A DNA stretch of 64,000 nucleotides from Prostheceraeus crozeri (lineage: Eukaryota > Platyhelminthes > Polycladida > Euryleptidae): contig CAJQUW010000478.1 in assembly GCA_907163375.1 (NCBI GenBank), positions 124,001 through 188,000 of the forward strand, read 5' to 3'. The position numbers were made by a program, and so were the translations under genes. Every line of letters begins with the position of its first letter. The stretch's first letter is position 1. Below the pieces are notes generated by a model. It worked only from the letters and a program-made list of their open reading frames with translations, was not told the origin of the DNA and made no database searches. Of this stretch, positions 11,661 through 24,509 are shown piece by piece.

Positions 11661-12539
11661 TTTGAAAAAATTTACATTCTTAAAAATTGATCAGATATAT
11701 TTTTTGATATCGTCTGTGTTTTTGATGAACATCATCAGATACACGGTGTGGCATATCATCACATTAGCAATTGCATACAAAGGGGCCAATACATGACCTT
11801 TGAGGCATTCCGTTATAAACTGACAAATAATCATCATGAATAAAATGTCAACGGACTCAACTTAACTCACTTAAAATAAATCTGCTACTTGTTCAGCATG
11901 TGAACTTTGCAATGGAGGCATTAATTTGAACTAAAACATTCTCATCATTGTCTTCGTACTATAAAGAACAATTCAGGGCTTTAGGCTTCCACCCAAATTT
12001 CACAAAATATTGAGATTTTTCTTAATTTCATCAATGAATCCTTCTAATGATCCCTAATTACAATGTCAAAAGGGATAAATAACTGAAAACTACTTGTAAT
12101 TGAAAATTATGCATCATGTATAATGTATTCGTGCATAGAAGCTCAAAAACGCAGTGTACATGTTATTGTGTACTGCAACACAATTTTCTATAATTTAACC
12201 CATCGATGTCTGTGGCATGATTCATATCAAAGATCGTAGATCGTTGCGTTGAATGATGAATTGAATGATCGATCGATCATTGATGAAAAGTAATTTTCAA
12301 AGGGGATTATGCATTTGACCTCCAAATGAGTCATATACAACGATTTTTGTGAAAGTTTGAAGATGCGACAAAACAAAAAAGTCAAGAAAACGTAAACCAC
12401 TTGTTTTGAAGGCCATGTACAAAGAACACGACAGGACTGAATCGGAAACAGTTAAGAAAAATTGGTAATTGATCTTTATGAAAATGGAATTTGTCTGATG
12501 TAGTCATCATTGACAGATAACAGCAATGATAATAACTGG
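11661..12539. other. Unrecognised AT-rich sequence
   Basis: Nothing recognised. A GATCGATCGATCAT-type palindromic tract occurs near 12260. Confidence 0.4.
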
Positions 12540-13165
12540 GGAAATTTTTTTATGACATGTCATATTTTGTCATATTTTTAGGGTAAGGTAATATTGTCAT
12601 ATTTTCTGTGTCTCATCATATTTTGGTCATTTTGCTGTAGTTTCAGACTGTCAGAGTTACCGGGAAGGAGATATAGAAATGACCGATGCTTGCAGAATGA
12701 CGGAATATTGGTCTTCTCAGCAGGGCAATGCAGTGTAAAGACAGTTCCAGTGCGTGCATTGCCTACAGATATGACTGCTATCGGCGGCGCCAGGATTGGC
12801 TCGTCTGTCGTCTGCCTTCCCTTACCAGACAACCGCTGCTTCGGTAGAGTGTTCTTCTCCATGTTGAAGAAGAGGCTATGCAAAGACAGACTTTTTTACA
12901 TCAAATAAAGTAAATTACATTCCTGTTTTGTAGAAAAATCGTTTGAAATAAATCGCTTTGTTTGTCTTAGATTGAACTTTTTAACCTTTTACCTGAAAAT
13001 GGAAACATAATTTTTGCTATATTTTAAGATTTTTAAATCTTGTCAAACTACAATTTAAGATTTTAGGTTACATTTTCGTCACATCTTGAGTTTTTTAGAC
13101 CAGATTTGGTTATATCTTAAGCTTTGTTAGGTCGCATTTTTTCGATTTTTAGATCACAAAAAATT
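12540..13165 (+). repeat. Degenerate T-rich repeats around a GC-richer island
   Basis: A degenerate motif close to GTCATATTTT-N-AGATTTTTAG recurs in the same direction at 12545-12640 and 12990-13160. Between them, 12640-12900 is clearly richer in GC and is open on both strands (101 codons minus, 104 plus). The minus frame reads MEKNTLPKQRLSGKGRQ near its start. I recognise neither frame. The base-composition step and flanking arrays recall a transposon interior between subterminal repeats, but no inverted ends were found. Confidence 0.35.
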
Positions 13166-14534
13166 ACCCAAATAAGAACAATAAAACTTTGCTATTAAAA
13201 TGACATACGTACTACAATGTTACAAGACTTGGTGGCAAAATTCGAACGGGAAATTTCTCAAGCTTCAAGTTCAAGTTCAAGTGATTTCAAGAAAAGAGTC
13301 CGAATAGTTTATTTAACATCGCACAGTTGCAGTGTGCTTAACTTGCTTCCCACTTCAAATTCTGATTATTGGTGATTTGCCAAGTCTCACGTAGATCAAT
13401 GATTTCTCATATTAGAAATAATTGCTTTTTTGCGATATATTTCTTCAATACTTTTCAGTCGAACACATGTTAGGCGCGCATTATGCCGCTGCTTGAATAA
13501 ATTTGTTTTTAGTGCATTGAAGTTTGAACTCAAGATCACACAGCAATATGTTTACAGTATTGTATTGGTTAAGTTCATTTAATGTCAATGCTTCAAGATT
13601 TTCATTTGTGTGTTTGTATAGTTTCGATTTTCAGTTTAGCATTTCATTGAATGCATAAATGCTTATTTGTTATTACAGATAATAAAATGTTCAAGTTCTA
13701 ATATTTGCGTAGTGGTGAATAACAAGTTGCAAGATATGATTCATAATAGGAAAGATTCAAGAGTTTTTTAGATCTTGAAGAATTTTTCAAACCTTTATTC
13801 GACATTGTGATATGATTCATTGAATGGTTCATATTGTATATATGTATAGGCCTATATTAAATTATAGACTCACAATGAATGATAATTGATGCGCTTAATT
13901 GAAAATCATCACAAAAAATGCTTGAAACAGCTCATGCGCACTGTGTTCAAAACCTTGACAAAAACTTTCATAAAAAAACTAGTCGTACTTCATTGTAGTG
14001 AGCAACCGGGTTAATTCATTCATTCTGTAAAAGTTCCATTTCGGGGTTGTCTGAAGAAACTCATGCCGGCGCTTCGCCTGCAGCTCGTATGATCAATAAA
14101 AAATATAAACTTCTCTAGAGTCGGATGTGACGCTTAAATCTGATCAAATACTGGGCAAATCAGGGATCCGGAGACTCCGACTCCGAGTAGCAAGTATGCA
14201 CGCCTGACATTTTTTAGAGAAGATGGTAACCTACACCACAGATATTTATATAACTGATTGCTGTACATACATTAATCAATCATTTCAATGAAAATGTATC
14301 AACTGTACACAATTTCTTTAATTAATGTTAAGCATTTGATAAAGTTTGAAAACAACGAAGCAAATCCTGTGTTCTTAAGTCACCACGGCATTCCATTATT
14401 CGTTATGGCGTCGATAACATCAGCCCTAATTATCAAATGGAGATCGTAGGTCACTTATCAGAGGCATTGCGCCAGAGGAACAGGCGCTCCACGGACACTT
14501 GGAGAGGAGTTGACATGTAGATTTCATGACATCG
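13166..14534. other. Unrecognised AT-rich sequence
   Basis: No gene signal. A GGAGACTCCGACTCCGAG stretch near 14169 resembles the termini of hAT family Y and may be a solo fragment of it. Confidence 0.35.
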
Positions 14535-14700
14535 GGGCAGTCGGTGGCTTGTCTGCTAAATCAGCGAGTGAAAAGAAAATCCTTTTTTCACTATCACGGT
14601 TCAATCCCTCGAAGCTAATCAGCATTGCACTGTTGTCTCTGTATCTTTCGTTTGACGGAGACATTTGACATCAAGACACAGAAAGTGACAGTTATATGCA
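14535..14700 (+). repeat. tRNA-like SINE fragment, also carried inside family Y
   Basis: It contains a B-box match, GGTTCAATCCC (near 14599), preceded at tRNA-with-variable-arm distance by a GTGGCTTGTCTG A-box-like segment. The same unit, in reverse, lies inside both family Y copies (near 20610-20790 and 42420-42590), so Y probably acquired this SINE before it spread. Confidence 0.45.
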
Positions 14701-14977
14701 CGAGGATAAATAATTTGCCTATTTTGCATTTTGGTCTAGTTGTAAGCGGAAGTTCGGAGTCTTATCTGTTGACTGCGCATCCCTGAGGCAAATTAACAAT
14801 TTTAATGATATTCAAAGCACTTTTTTTGAAGTACCAGTTTTCCTGACATTTAATTATTAATTTTGAAGTAGTCAATTACATGTATTTGTATTTTCATAAA
14901 GAGTTGATTTCTTTGGATATCTGCAGGTCATCCTTCTCTTTCATATTTCATGGTTCGTCCAGACGGGAGGATAGTCA

Positions 14978-15186
14978 TATTCGCGAAAAAAATAAAATCG
15001 CTCCCTTTGTTCGACGTTAATATATATTTTAAAAATTACCAAAACTTCGACCATAGCGTTTACAGGCGCGCGTTTTTGTGGTCCATTCCATTATAGCGTT
15101 ACCATAGCCCTTAAACATGGGTGAAGTTTTGGTAATTTTTCAAAATATACATCTACGTCGAACAAATTCTGTATTTTTCGCGAATA
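14978..15186. repeat. Small fold-back MITE
   Basis: About 70-bp arms are reverse complements with few mismatches. The outer ends read TATTCGCGAAAAA, and the inner parts share TTCGACGT and AATTACCAAAACTTC. A spacer of about 75 bases separates them. No clear duplication is visible at the ends. Confidence 0.7.
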
Positions 15187-17089
15187 TTCGATTCCATTAT
15201 CGCATTGGAAGCTGCTTATAACTGTAGAATGTTGTTCCAATGATGCATTTGAATAGTAACATGAACGCAGTATATTTTTCATGCTTTTAGTAAAGCATAG
15301 ATGTTGACCCTGAAATCTTTGACTAATGTAAGAGTCACATTAGAGCTACAATGGTTATTGCAAACACAGTTGAAAGTACGTATAATGCTTAATATCAAAA
15401 TTTACTGCGTCATATGCGATCATACTGAAACTAATGGCTCAATAAAGAATAATATGCGAAGTTGAAAATGAACGAACAAATATAAAGAGAATAATGAAAA
15501 GAATAGCAGCAATTATTGTTTTACCATTGACATTGGATATGTCCTAGCGCAAAACTAATTTATTTCGGAATCGTAAACATCCGAAATGAAAATCGCTTGG
15601 TCGACTGTCGATGGCAGATGCGCAATTTCCAATCAAGTCATGAACCGATCGGTAGCGACACTGACTAAATTACGAATTGTTATCAAACATCTGATTTAAC
15701 TGTTTCCCTGCATTTATGCCACCTATGAAGGCTACCTGTCGAGAAAAGGATTGATTGCAGTTTAGAGCATGTCAAACTGCATGCATAACATGAATTTTAT
15801 CACCTAGTAACGAGATTGTAGCGAATGTTTTATATAAAAACGATATAATTCACATACATCGTCTTCCCATCATGACATCAATGAATCGCTTTTGATCTCG
15901 ATAGCTGATAACAAAAATTCACAATATGGAGAAATATTTCCAATTTCTTCAGTACAGAATTCACAAAAATAAGCTTATAAAGTTATACTACCCAGAAAGT
16001 GTGCGATGAAGGTTGTCCCAGACTTCTCGATTCCATCCTATAGTACAAGTAGCCCGAAATTCACTTAAATGGTATTCGCCACCTGGCAAGCTTGCATCTT
16101 ATTGGCATTATCGCATTCCTAGCCCTTTAATATAATTCTCACGGAAACTACAAGAATATTGCATGAGAAGAAAACGAAGGAAAACATGTTACATAAAAGC
16201 TTCACTTAAAGGATCATTGTGGATTGAGTTTTTAAAGACAAGAAGTGATGGCATGCATTCTATGCGATCGATGGAATGTTGTTCTACAATCTTGTAGTGA
16301 CGACGAAGCATCCTCATTCATCAGTTTTGTACATCTTGTAAAACTGAGAGTCGCTTTCTGGAATCGTGTGATGATGTCGGAGAAAATATTGATGGACTAA
16401 GTCAGGTACAGTCAACTTGTTGTCAGCGGACCAGTGGAGCTTTAGAGGCTCGCTCGTGATAGTTGAAGTGGCCCAAGTCCTTTCAAAGTGGGCGGACGGA
16501 AATATGTCAGCCTATTTGGAAATTTGATCTTTCACATTAAGAAGTCAACTTTCATACTATAAGACAAACTCCGGGCTAATATCTATCTTCGCATCATAAC
16601 TGTTGTTCTTCAATTACAATTGTGCTGCTCTACTAATAAAATATTTGAGTTTAGTTTCCAATGTGGTCTATATAGAATATTTTTAATCAATTCGTAAAAA
16701 CCAAAATTGTTGATCTGACCTTTGAATATAATGTAAAAAAGAGGTATTTAGTCGACTTTATAGCGATAACGTGCTTGTCTTTCAAATCACAATTATGAAT
16801 CGAACCCGAAAATTGCTATGTTATCAATAAATGAAACTAAATACTCGTACTGTGAAAATAGCCACATTTCGTAGAAATCGCCTATGATGACTTTTTTCTG
16901 TCTAAAACACGCTGGTTCTGGAATCCATTGACAGGGAGAAGATTACGCAGTGTAAAAGGGTAGCTTGCATCCTAGTAATCATTGTCTAATAATGCTAGAG
17001 GTCGTTATGATATACATGATTATCAAGCAAGCAAATTAAACTCGATTGTGCATCAATACAAACTTGAGAGAAAGTCGAGGAGGATAATC
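15187..17089. other. Unrecognised AT-rich sequence
   Basis: Only chance-length frames. No paired repeat ends or RNA gene signals seen. Confidence 0.4.
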
Positions 17090-17320
17090 AAACAATTCGG
17101 CGGCTGAGACCGGGTCTGCCCTCTTCAAACCCGCCACCGGTTCCCACTCTGCCCCTCCCTCCTTTTCTCGATTTCTCGACAGCACCATTGGGCTAAGTTT
17201 GCTTTAGATAGTAGTATTTTGAATTTAACAGACGGAAAATAGCTGCATGTCTTGGTGGATTTGAACCACCGACCTCTGGCATTCCAAGCTAACTCCAAAC
17301 CAACTGAGTTGCCGACAGTC
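17090..17320 (-). repeat. tRNA-derived SINE
   Basis: The minus strand from 17319 shows a tRNA-like head: A-box-like CAACTCAGTTGG, a D-arm CTC/GAG pairing, and a perfect B box GGTTCAAATCC in a GGTGG/CCACC T-arm. The anticodon arm has collapsed (TTGGAATGCCAG), so it is not a working tRNA. The element continues toward 17090 with a GC-rich tail containing GGTGGCGGG. Confidence 0.6.
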
Positions 17321-20300
17321 GACGGTATGAAATAAGTCATCAACTGAAGAATCTGAGTAATCCAATCAGATGGCTTCATCCCCAAGACAACATGGCATTA
17401 ACCGTCAAACCAAACTACTAATGCCAATATCAGTATTTCAATCAGCAATATACTTTGCAACAGAAATGAGTGAACATTTTTGTTCGTTGCTTCTAGTTGG
17501 TAGTGTCACACTGTTGCTCTCAGTCATCGTAACACCAATTTGAGGACTGTTGAAACATTCAGTGTTGCTAAAATATACTCTATTATGAATAGGACTTAAC
17601 AGCCTGTGGGATATTAATTATTCGAAATATTGAACTTGAAATAAGTAGACAAATGCGTTGACTAACTACAATGCAGATGAACTGATTATATTTATGGAAT
17701 CTCTCTCACACTCAGTCAATACTACTTAGGTTACACTTTCAGACAGCATGAAGTTAGCTCACTCCCTCATTTATATAGCATGGCATTTTCCATGATATTG
17801 GGTGGATATCAAAAACCATTTTCTTATCCTCGTCAGAACACGTAAATAAACACAGCAGATGGAGACATCTGGAAGAAAAACTGATCATGATAAGGAAGGA
17901 AGTTAGAGAGGATGATCATATCCTTAGAGTGACAAATGAGTTGATCTAATCCATGGTATGAGAGAGAGAATTTGAGTTCTCCCATGTAATATCTGTGGTC
18001 AACATTCCCTATGATAATGTCTCTCCACATGCTTCACAATACGAACAATTCATTCACAGAACGCGGATGTAATCATTTCATTGTGGAATCAAGATGAATC
18101 TGAAGTTTGCATTTCATTTTCTTGCTTGCAAATGTTACATAGCAAGTAAACTTACAAAGCTTTAAAATTGCATTAAGTATGGAAATATACACAAAAGAAA
18201 ACTGACGTGATGCCAATCCAAGAACATCCTGAAGCATGAAAAATAAATATTATGCGAAAAGATGAAAATGATGATTACATTCAAAATGTTGACATTGTCT
18301 AATAAACTTGCTGTTTAATATATTAGTACAGTGTTGGAAAAGCAGAAAAAAGCTAACTGAAGGAATCATTAAAATGTTTTCGAATAGGTTTTCAGTTGAG
18401 ACCGGATAGGAGATGTTAACTTGCCAGCATTGCCTCAAGGGTGCCAACTTCACGCTAAATTGCAAATGTATATGGAAGTGTGGACTGTATGGTATGGACC
18501 GAGTAGTGAAAGTGCACATCTTAGTTTGCAAACTGAGTATTGCATCGAAGGAATTATGGTCAATATTTTCAATATCGCGTTGATGTGGTATTTATCATTT
18601 TCTCTCAAACATCATGACGATTACACTTACTTATCTATAGAAAACGTTTTTAAATATGTGCGTAGTGTCTGTTTTGTGTGATTCAGACAATATTGTTTCA
18701 TTATAATTGTAGTCCTACCAACCCGACCATTCCTGTTCATTGGACGAACTTGTTTGACATTATGTATCCGCTAATCGAATGCTCAAACACGCAGGCTAAA
18801 TGTTTACAATGATGGCAATTTGATACTCGTGCACGTATGTTTGCGTTACTTCGACATGAATGTTTTCTGAGACAATCCTATCATCATTATCTTTAACATT
18901 CCTTATTGTCAGATATTCCTGCCTAGCTCGTGTACAATTTTTTTGTGTCGCATTTACCATTTCATGAAATACCACGCCTGTTATATAGTTTATCACATAT
19001 TTAATGGTTTTGTGATTTATATTGCTGTTATTTTCCAATAGTTCTTCGTCTAACAATTGTAATCGCACGTTATTGTAATGACTGTAATGACAACTAATTG
19101 ACACATTAACACAATTGCTAATGTACACATCAAGATAAATAAATTTTCCTCTGTGGGATCACAGGTCTAATATGATAAGCTGTAGCAATTTCATCAAATC
19201 AGATTGAAGACTAAATGTGAATGCTTGGATTGTAGAAGCAGGCTTGACGTGGGACCGGGATTTGCCATAGGAACTCCTATGGGAGTAGCAATTTCAGTTA
19301 TGTGAATTCCCATAAAAATGCGAGAAGCTCTAATGGAGCTCATTTTGTTTTCTTGCATCTGTTGCACGATTTCATAGCTATGATGTGATGATAGCATCAG
19401 TCTTCATTTCTAAATAAAATTATGCATGGAATGATTGCATGCAGACATTATTTTTATCCTTACTATCTTGATTAGGTATTAAATTCTGTGGTATTATGTA
19501 CATGCAAGATGAAATGAAAGCATGCCTGGTTGAAATTTCTGTATTTGATCCTCGTGCATCAGCATTATGAAGTCTATTTTCAAACACGGATAAATGTACG
19601 TGGGCCAACTGTGCATTGAAATGATGATGTTGATGACACAGGAGGCCTAATTAAGTTTTTTTCTACTGCATTGACCAGTTTCCATGCAGGTTGACTAAGC
19701 ACCGGAATCGTATCGGCTAGTAGGACTATTTCATGCAGGGACGCATGTGTAGTAGGCTCATCATATTACACAAATGGTCTTTTTCATGCGCGATTCTATC
19801 TCCTAAGCTTACATGATTGCACTAGGGTTACAGAACCCTTCATAAGTTACTGGAAAAGGTCGTAGGTTTAGGTAAGCATTCATTTGCTGCAGAGCTGTTT
19901 CTGACGAATAGTATCTGTAGAAGAGACTAAGTCTGACGGATGGAGATTGCAGCTTGCTCGAGAGGTTAATAAAACAAAATTCTTGATATACTTTTCGACA
20001 CGATCGAGAAGGTTGAGATGCATCTAAGGGTTGACGAATCTGGACACTAGGTACCGCAGTATCAGACCTTTTTAAGGAATGAGCCTTGAGCCAAAATACA
20101 AAAAAAACATTTGACATTATATCTAGAAGACAAGTTCTATTGATTAAAGTTAAGAAAGCTTACTGTTTTCTCCACTGTTTCAGTTAATTATCAACCATTT
20201 ATGAAGCGTACTATATACAGAATACGTGCAATCACATCGAAATATGAAATATTCACAATTTGTGGAATTCTTACGAATCCATTGAACGCATGATTCGGAA

Positions 20301-20347
20301 TGCCTGGATTTTGAGTTTGCTCCGAGTCCTATGGAATGCAATTAATG
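17321..20347. other. Unrecognised AT-rich sequence
   Basis: Three kilobases without a recognisable gene. The longest frame (18796-19128, minus, 110 codons) has no family features. Confidence 0.4.
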
Positions 20348-20349
20348 TA

Positions 20350-20503
20350 CAGTCAGTCCTTGCTTATCCGTCCCATCGTGCACGGCCGAAGTGCCACATT
20401 AACGAAGATGCCGGCTGAGCGAGTGTAGACTGCTCATAGTGCAATTATTGTACATGGAAAAAAGATCGGTTAGCGAGGATGCCGGATAAGCGAGAGTTGA
20501 CTG
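20350..20503. mobile_element. pogo/Tigger-type MITE
   Basis: A 154-bp element with inverted ends CAGTCAGTCCTTGCTTATCCG and, on the other side, CAGTCAACTCTCGCTTATCCG. These belong to the TATCCG-containing termini typical of pogo-superfamily elements. TA precedes the left end. The right flank is CA, probably a mutated TA. Confidence 0.8.
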
Positions 20504-20574
20504 CACTTCTATCGCTACTACTTCCATGTGTAAATGTGAGATAGGCTACATTGCTTTTCGACAATCATGGAAAT

Positions 20575-21235
20575 ATAAGACCCGAAATATAATACAAACA
20601 AACTATTTGTCATCGTGCATATCTGTCACTGTCTTGATGTCAACTTTCTCCGTCAAACAAAAGTACAGAGGCAGCAGTGCATACAAAGCTTGCAATAGTT
20701 GAGGGAATGAACCGTGATAGTGAAAAAAGGATTGTCTTTTCACTTGGTGATTTAGTAGAGAAAGCAAGCCTTCCTAGCCTCGATCACACCTACGCACCAA
20801 AGGTCACATCAGAGACAAAAATGAAATACTAGTTTGCTCGAGAACATTACCTCTTACCCTCACGCTAATCGTTTGTGATGGTTCCTCCAAGGCGCATATT
20901 AAAATCGAAAGTGTACTCATTTTTTTCGAGAAGGATGGTAGATTTGGAGGATTTTCCTGCCTGGTAGAGACTGGAGAAAAACCGTGTGAAGCACGCATCA
21001 GCAAGATGGGAGGAGTCGAGTCGTATGCATCCAACTTAAAGAGACATTTGATAAACTTCCATCGAAAATGATTGATAATTGATACAGCAATGATCACTAA
21101 AAAATAGGTTCAGGTAAGCCTATAATGATCTATGATGTAGGTTGACAGTTTTTTTTAAAAAAATCAGGCTTTATACAATTGCCACTCGGAGTCGGAGTCG
21201 GAGACCTATCAAAATGATAGGACTCCGCATCCCTG
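20575..21235 (+). mobile_element. hAT family Y copy 1, left end missing
   Basis: It matches 42385-43020 closely and ends with the same terminus (GATAGGACTCCGCATCCCTG). The left terminus is absent. Near 20935-21070 the plus strand reads as a worn BED-type zinc finger of a hAT transposase: a cysteine, then ASNLKRHL and H, which is the usual end of a BED finger. One expected cysteine is now arginine. No further transposase sequence follows. Confidence 0.65.
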
Positions 21236-22018
21236 GTAGGTATACCATACAATGTCCAGCACTTAATAAGGCCGACTCTCTCGAAAGCGTTGTTATCGAC
21301 ATACTGCAGAATTTCCTCGTATTATAATATGTTCATTTATATCTTAAACCTAATGGCATACAGGATTATTATTTTCTTTAATTATGATATTTTGCTCCTT
21401 CTGTATCTCCTTCTTTGAAATTAGAAGTATTGTTATTGACAAGACTGAGCCAAGGTAGACACTTCCATTCAAGTTAATTATAAAAACACTACAACCTAGA
21501 GTTATCAGAGACTCGAAGGATTTAGAAAATGTTGTTCTCTGTTCTGTATTACTATCATGAGCCAATTCCTTGGTAATTTCTCCAAAGCAGTGAAAGGAAT
21601 GCACATCACACATGTGGCGCTCAAATATCAAAGAGAGTTCGTTTGATGAAATCGGAATAAAAATCACAGTGGAGGTGTAATTGATGCCGTGAGCTGTTAC
21701 TCTCAGGCTAAATATTCTTGCTCTATGGAGCGCTACGTGCAAAAAATATACTTTGAATGGAGTTGTGAAAGGGCTATCATCACTACTTGTGGCTTTAGAA
21801 GTAGCTTAACCATATCATGCATGAGTTTTAGCAATTTACATACCATGAAAGATGCATACGATTTAAACTAATGTATGCTTGCATTGTGCTATATTTGTCA
21901 ATATTCGCAATCACCTGCAATCACATTACTTTGGAAATCGATGTTAGGTTCTGTAGTATAAACTTGTTATTTGGGAGCTAAGCGAATGAACCGAGTGTCA
22001 TTTTTTGACATCGCATGC
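21236..22018. other. Unrecognised; one 130-codon minus-strand frame
   Basis: The frame 21742-21350 (minus) is long for such AT-rich DNA and includes a hydrophobic stretch (residues about 78-108) that could span a membrane. I recognise no family, see no promoter, and cannot exclude chance. Confidence 0.2.
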
Positions 22019-22074
22019 ATCTTATGATAATGACTACACCTTTTGACATGTATTTCCTAAAAAAGGCGCGATTG

Positions 22075-22600
22075 ATTTCCGATGATACAAAATGGATATT
22101 TAGAAATGTGACTTGATTTTCAGAAAACACAAAATAATTTTCCGAAACATGAATTGGAGTTCAGAAAATTTTGGAATTGATGAGTTCAATTTCAGAAAAA
22201 ATTACTTTAATTTCAATTTCAAAACTTAGATATCAGATATCATAAATTGGCTATCAGATGACGCTATTTATATTTCAGATATCACAAAATGATTTTTTGA
22301 TTAATAAAATTTATTTCAGAAATTATAGTAAAATATCAGTTGGATTTCGGAAAATATGAAATGTATTTTATCAATAGCAAATGAAATTCAGAAAGTATCA
22401 GTTGTATTACAGAAAGGTGACTTAAATTTCAGAAAACGTTAAATGTATTTCAGAGAACCTAAAATGTATTTCAGAAAACGTAACATGTAGTTCAGAAAGC
22501 AGAAATTGATCTTCAGAACGACGCTCAGAGAGGCATTGCATGGTTTGACAAGTGAATTGAATTTCAGATGATAGCAAATTGATCTCATTACCTTTGCCAT
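22075..22600 (+). repeat. Left subterminal array, 21-bp degenerate repeat
   Basis: Many copies of a unit close to AATTTCAGAAAACGTAAAATG recur at about 21-base spacing, sharpest from 22390 to 22500. Because the period is a multiple of three, the minus strand shows a repeating 7-residue pattern (FSEIHLT-like), which is not a protein. Arrays like this next to transposon ends usually bind the transposase. Confidence 0.8.
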
Positions 22601-22604
22601 AGAC

Positions 22605-22613
22605 TATATAAAT
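22605..22613 (+). promoter_or_regulatory. TATA box of the RING-DDE gene
   Basis: TATATAAAT stands 34-42 bases upstream of the ATG at 22647 and immediately inside the left array. Transcription from about 22635 would bypass an upstream ATG at 22628 that opens a 10-codon out-of-frame reading frame. Confidence 0.5.
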
Positions 22614-22646
22614 CATAGATCACTGACATGGTCCACAGTCTTAGAA

Positions 22647-24129
22647 ATGCAAGTGTCTGAGAATTGCGCGATTTGTCAAATGTCAATGCTGAGGAAGGCC
22701 GTTTTGCGGCTGAATCCTTGCTTACATCTACTGCATTCGGAATGTGCTGCACCAATTCTTGCCATGGAAGAACGCTTTTGTTCGTTGTGTCGAGAAGATG
22801 TAGAAGATACAGAAGAATTCAAAAGACGAAAGTACAAAGCGTCTTCATCAAGAGATCGGGAATTAGTAGTCGAGTGCTCTAATCGCGGCGAGGATTGGAA
22901 GACTCTCGCCGAAACATTGGGAGTAAATTACAAAACTGCCTATAGTTGGATACGGTCGGGCGAAATAAGCGGAACAAAAAGAGGTGGCAACAAGCCTAGG
23001 ATATTGACTGAAGATCAAATAGAGCAAGTGCTACAGTGGATCGAGCAGGATAGCTCCATAACCTTGGTTAAACTGAAAGCCAAGATTTTTACAAGCTTCC
23101 ACATCACTATATCTACAACATCAGTGTCGAACTACCTCTGCAACAGAATGTTCACGGTGAAGATGATGCATTGGGAACCGGTGACTATGAACTCTGATTC
23201 AAACAAACAACTTAGGAAAGAGTATGTTATCCGGCTCAACTCCTACATACGACATGGTCGGCAAATATTATGGATCGATGAAACGAATTTCAACCTCTTT
23301 TGTCGGCGAAATTGTGGACGTTTCCGGCAAGGCGCACGTGCAGTGGCTACCAGGCCAACTTCACGAGGTAAGTTGCACTCATGCTATCAAGTATCAATTT
23401 TTTACATGTACGAGTACATGTAATTTGAAGAGGGACAATAGTTTACAATTACCTTTATTGTTTTCTTTGCCGAGTTGCAAGTTATGCCCAATTTACATAT
23501 CCTGTACTTAGAAGTATTTTGTAGATCGATTTTCATTCTTGAGTAAAAAAACTTGCCTTTTATTTACTGTATTCTTGATGATCTATGACTACATTTCTCA
23601 TTGATTTTCCTATTCTTTTCATTTTTAGGATCAAACGTTCATCTAATTGGAGCTATGACTTCAGCAGGGATGCTGCACATTACCAAACGACGTGGCAGCT
23701 TTACGTCAATGGCGGCCAAGGAATGGATGGAGGAAGCCCTGAACCTGTGGGTACAAAGGGGAAACTCTCTAGAGGATCTCGTGGTTGTGTATGACAACGC
23801 CCCATGTCATAAGTCCTTGACGGAGTTATTCCTTCATTCTCAGGCAGATCTACTTCGATTGGCACCATACAGCCCAATGTTGAATCCCGTTGAGAGCATC
23901 TGGACGAAAATAAAGTCTCACGTGAAAAGTTCGATCGGAATCCCAAATGTTGAGGGGACAGGTGTTGGTGAGCAACGCATGGTGTATTTGGAAGGACTGA
24001 TTGATGATGCTGTCGCAACAGTGACAAATGCTGACTGTTCACGTCCATGGTTCACGAGCAGCACAGCATACTTCATCATTTCATTCTGCAGCAGTGAACA
24101 TGGAGTACGTACAGGTTGGAATGCGATAA
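22647..24129 (+). CDS. RING-H2 / IS630-Tc1-type DDE transposase fusion
   Basis: Exon 1 (22647-23367) encodes residues 1-240 and exon 2 starts at 23629, after an intron with GTAAGT donor and TTTTTAG acceptor in phase 1. Residues 7-48 are a RING-H2 finger: C7, C10, C25, H27, H30, C33, C45, C48. Such fingers usually give E3 ubiquitin ligase activity. Residues 68-165 carry helix-turn-helix segments. The catalytic triad is D211 (WIDET), D296 (VVYDNAPCH) and E329 (LNPVE), so DD32E by my count. Near 24040-24060 the frame appears to shift by one base. The alternative frame gives a more family-like tail, HTSSFHSAAVNMEYVQVG, ending at TAA 24127-24129, while the literal frame runs on to 24218. The fusion is direct and in frame within exon 1. 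Whether the RING belongs to the transposon family or was captured here cannot be told from one copy. Confidence 0.8.
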
Positions 24130-24509
24130 TTTTTGTAGCAAATTACTTGATGGAAATTCGTATTTTTTCTTTATTCATTTTGAGAACACCTCTTTCATTT
24201 CTAATAATGTACATGTAAAAATTAAAGATAATCCCCTAAGCTTTTAAGATAATAATCAAAAGAGAACAAATTTTTATCTCAATTGTTTGCACTCAAACTG
24301 ATCACTTTGTGTATAAAAGTTGATAGAGTTCATTATTTCATTGTTGCTACATTACATTTTGTTATGTCGGGTATAAATCTCTAAAAGAGAAAATGGCGAT
24401 TAACTTTCAAGTCATGCCGTGGCAATTGATACCAAAGACTTTGCCGATCCAGACATGACTCAACTTCTTGCAACCCATTGCTAGAGAGGATTAGAACAGT
24501 ACATCTCGT

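Noticed and set aside
22075-22600. CRISPR-like periodic array
   Set aside because: The units are degenerate, have no conserved repeat/unique spacer structure, and the genome is eukaryotic.
22422-22616. Minus-strand frame with repeating FSEIHLT-like heptads
   Set aside because: It is the 21-bp subterminal DNA repeat read in a frame that happens to stay open; the same DNA repeats occur out of frame nearby.
23701-24048. 115-codon minus-strand frame
   Set aside because: It lies antisense to exon 2 of the RING-DDE gene and has no family features; a shadow frame.
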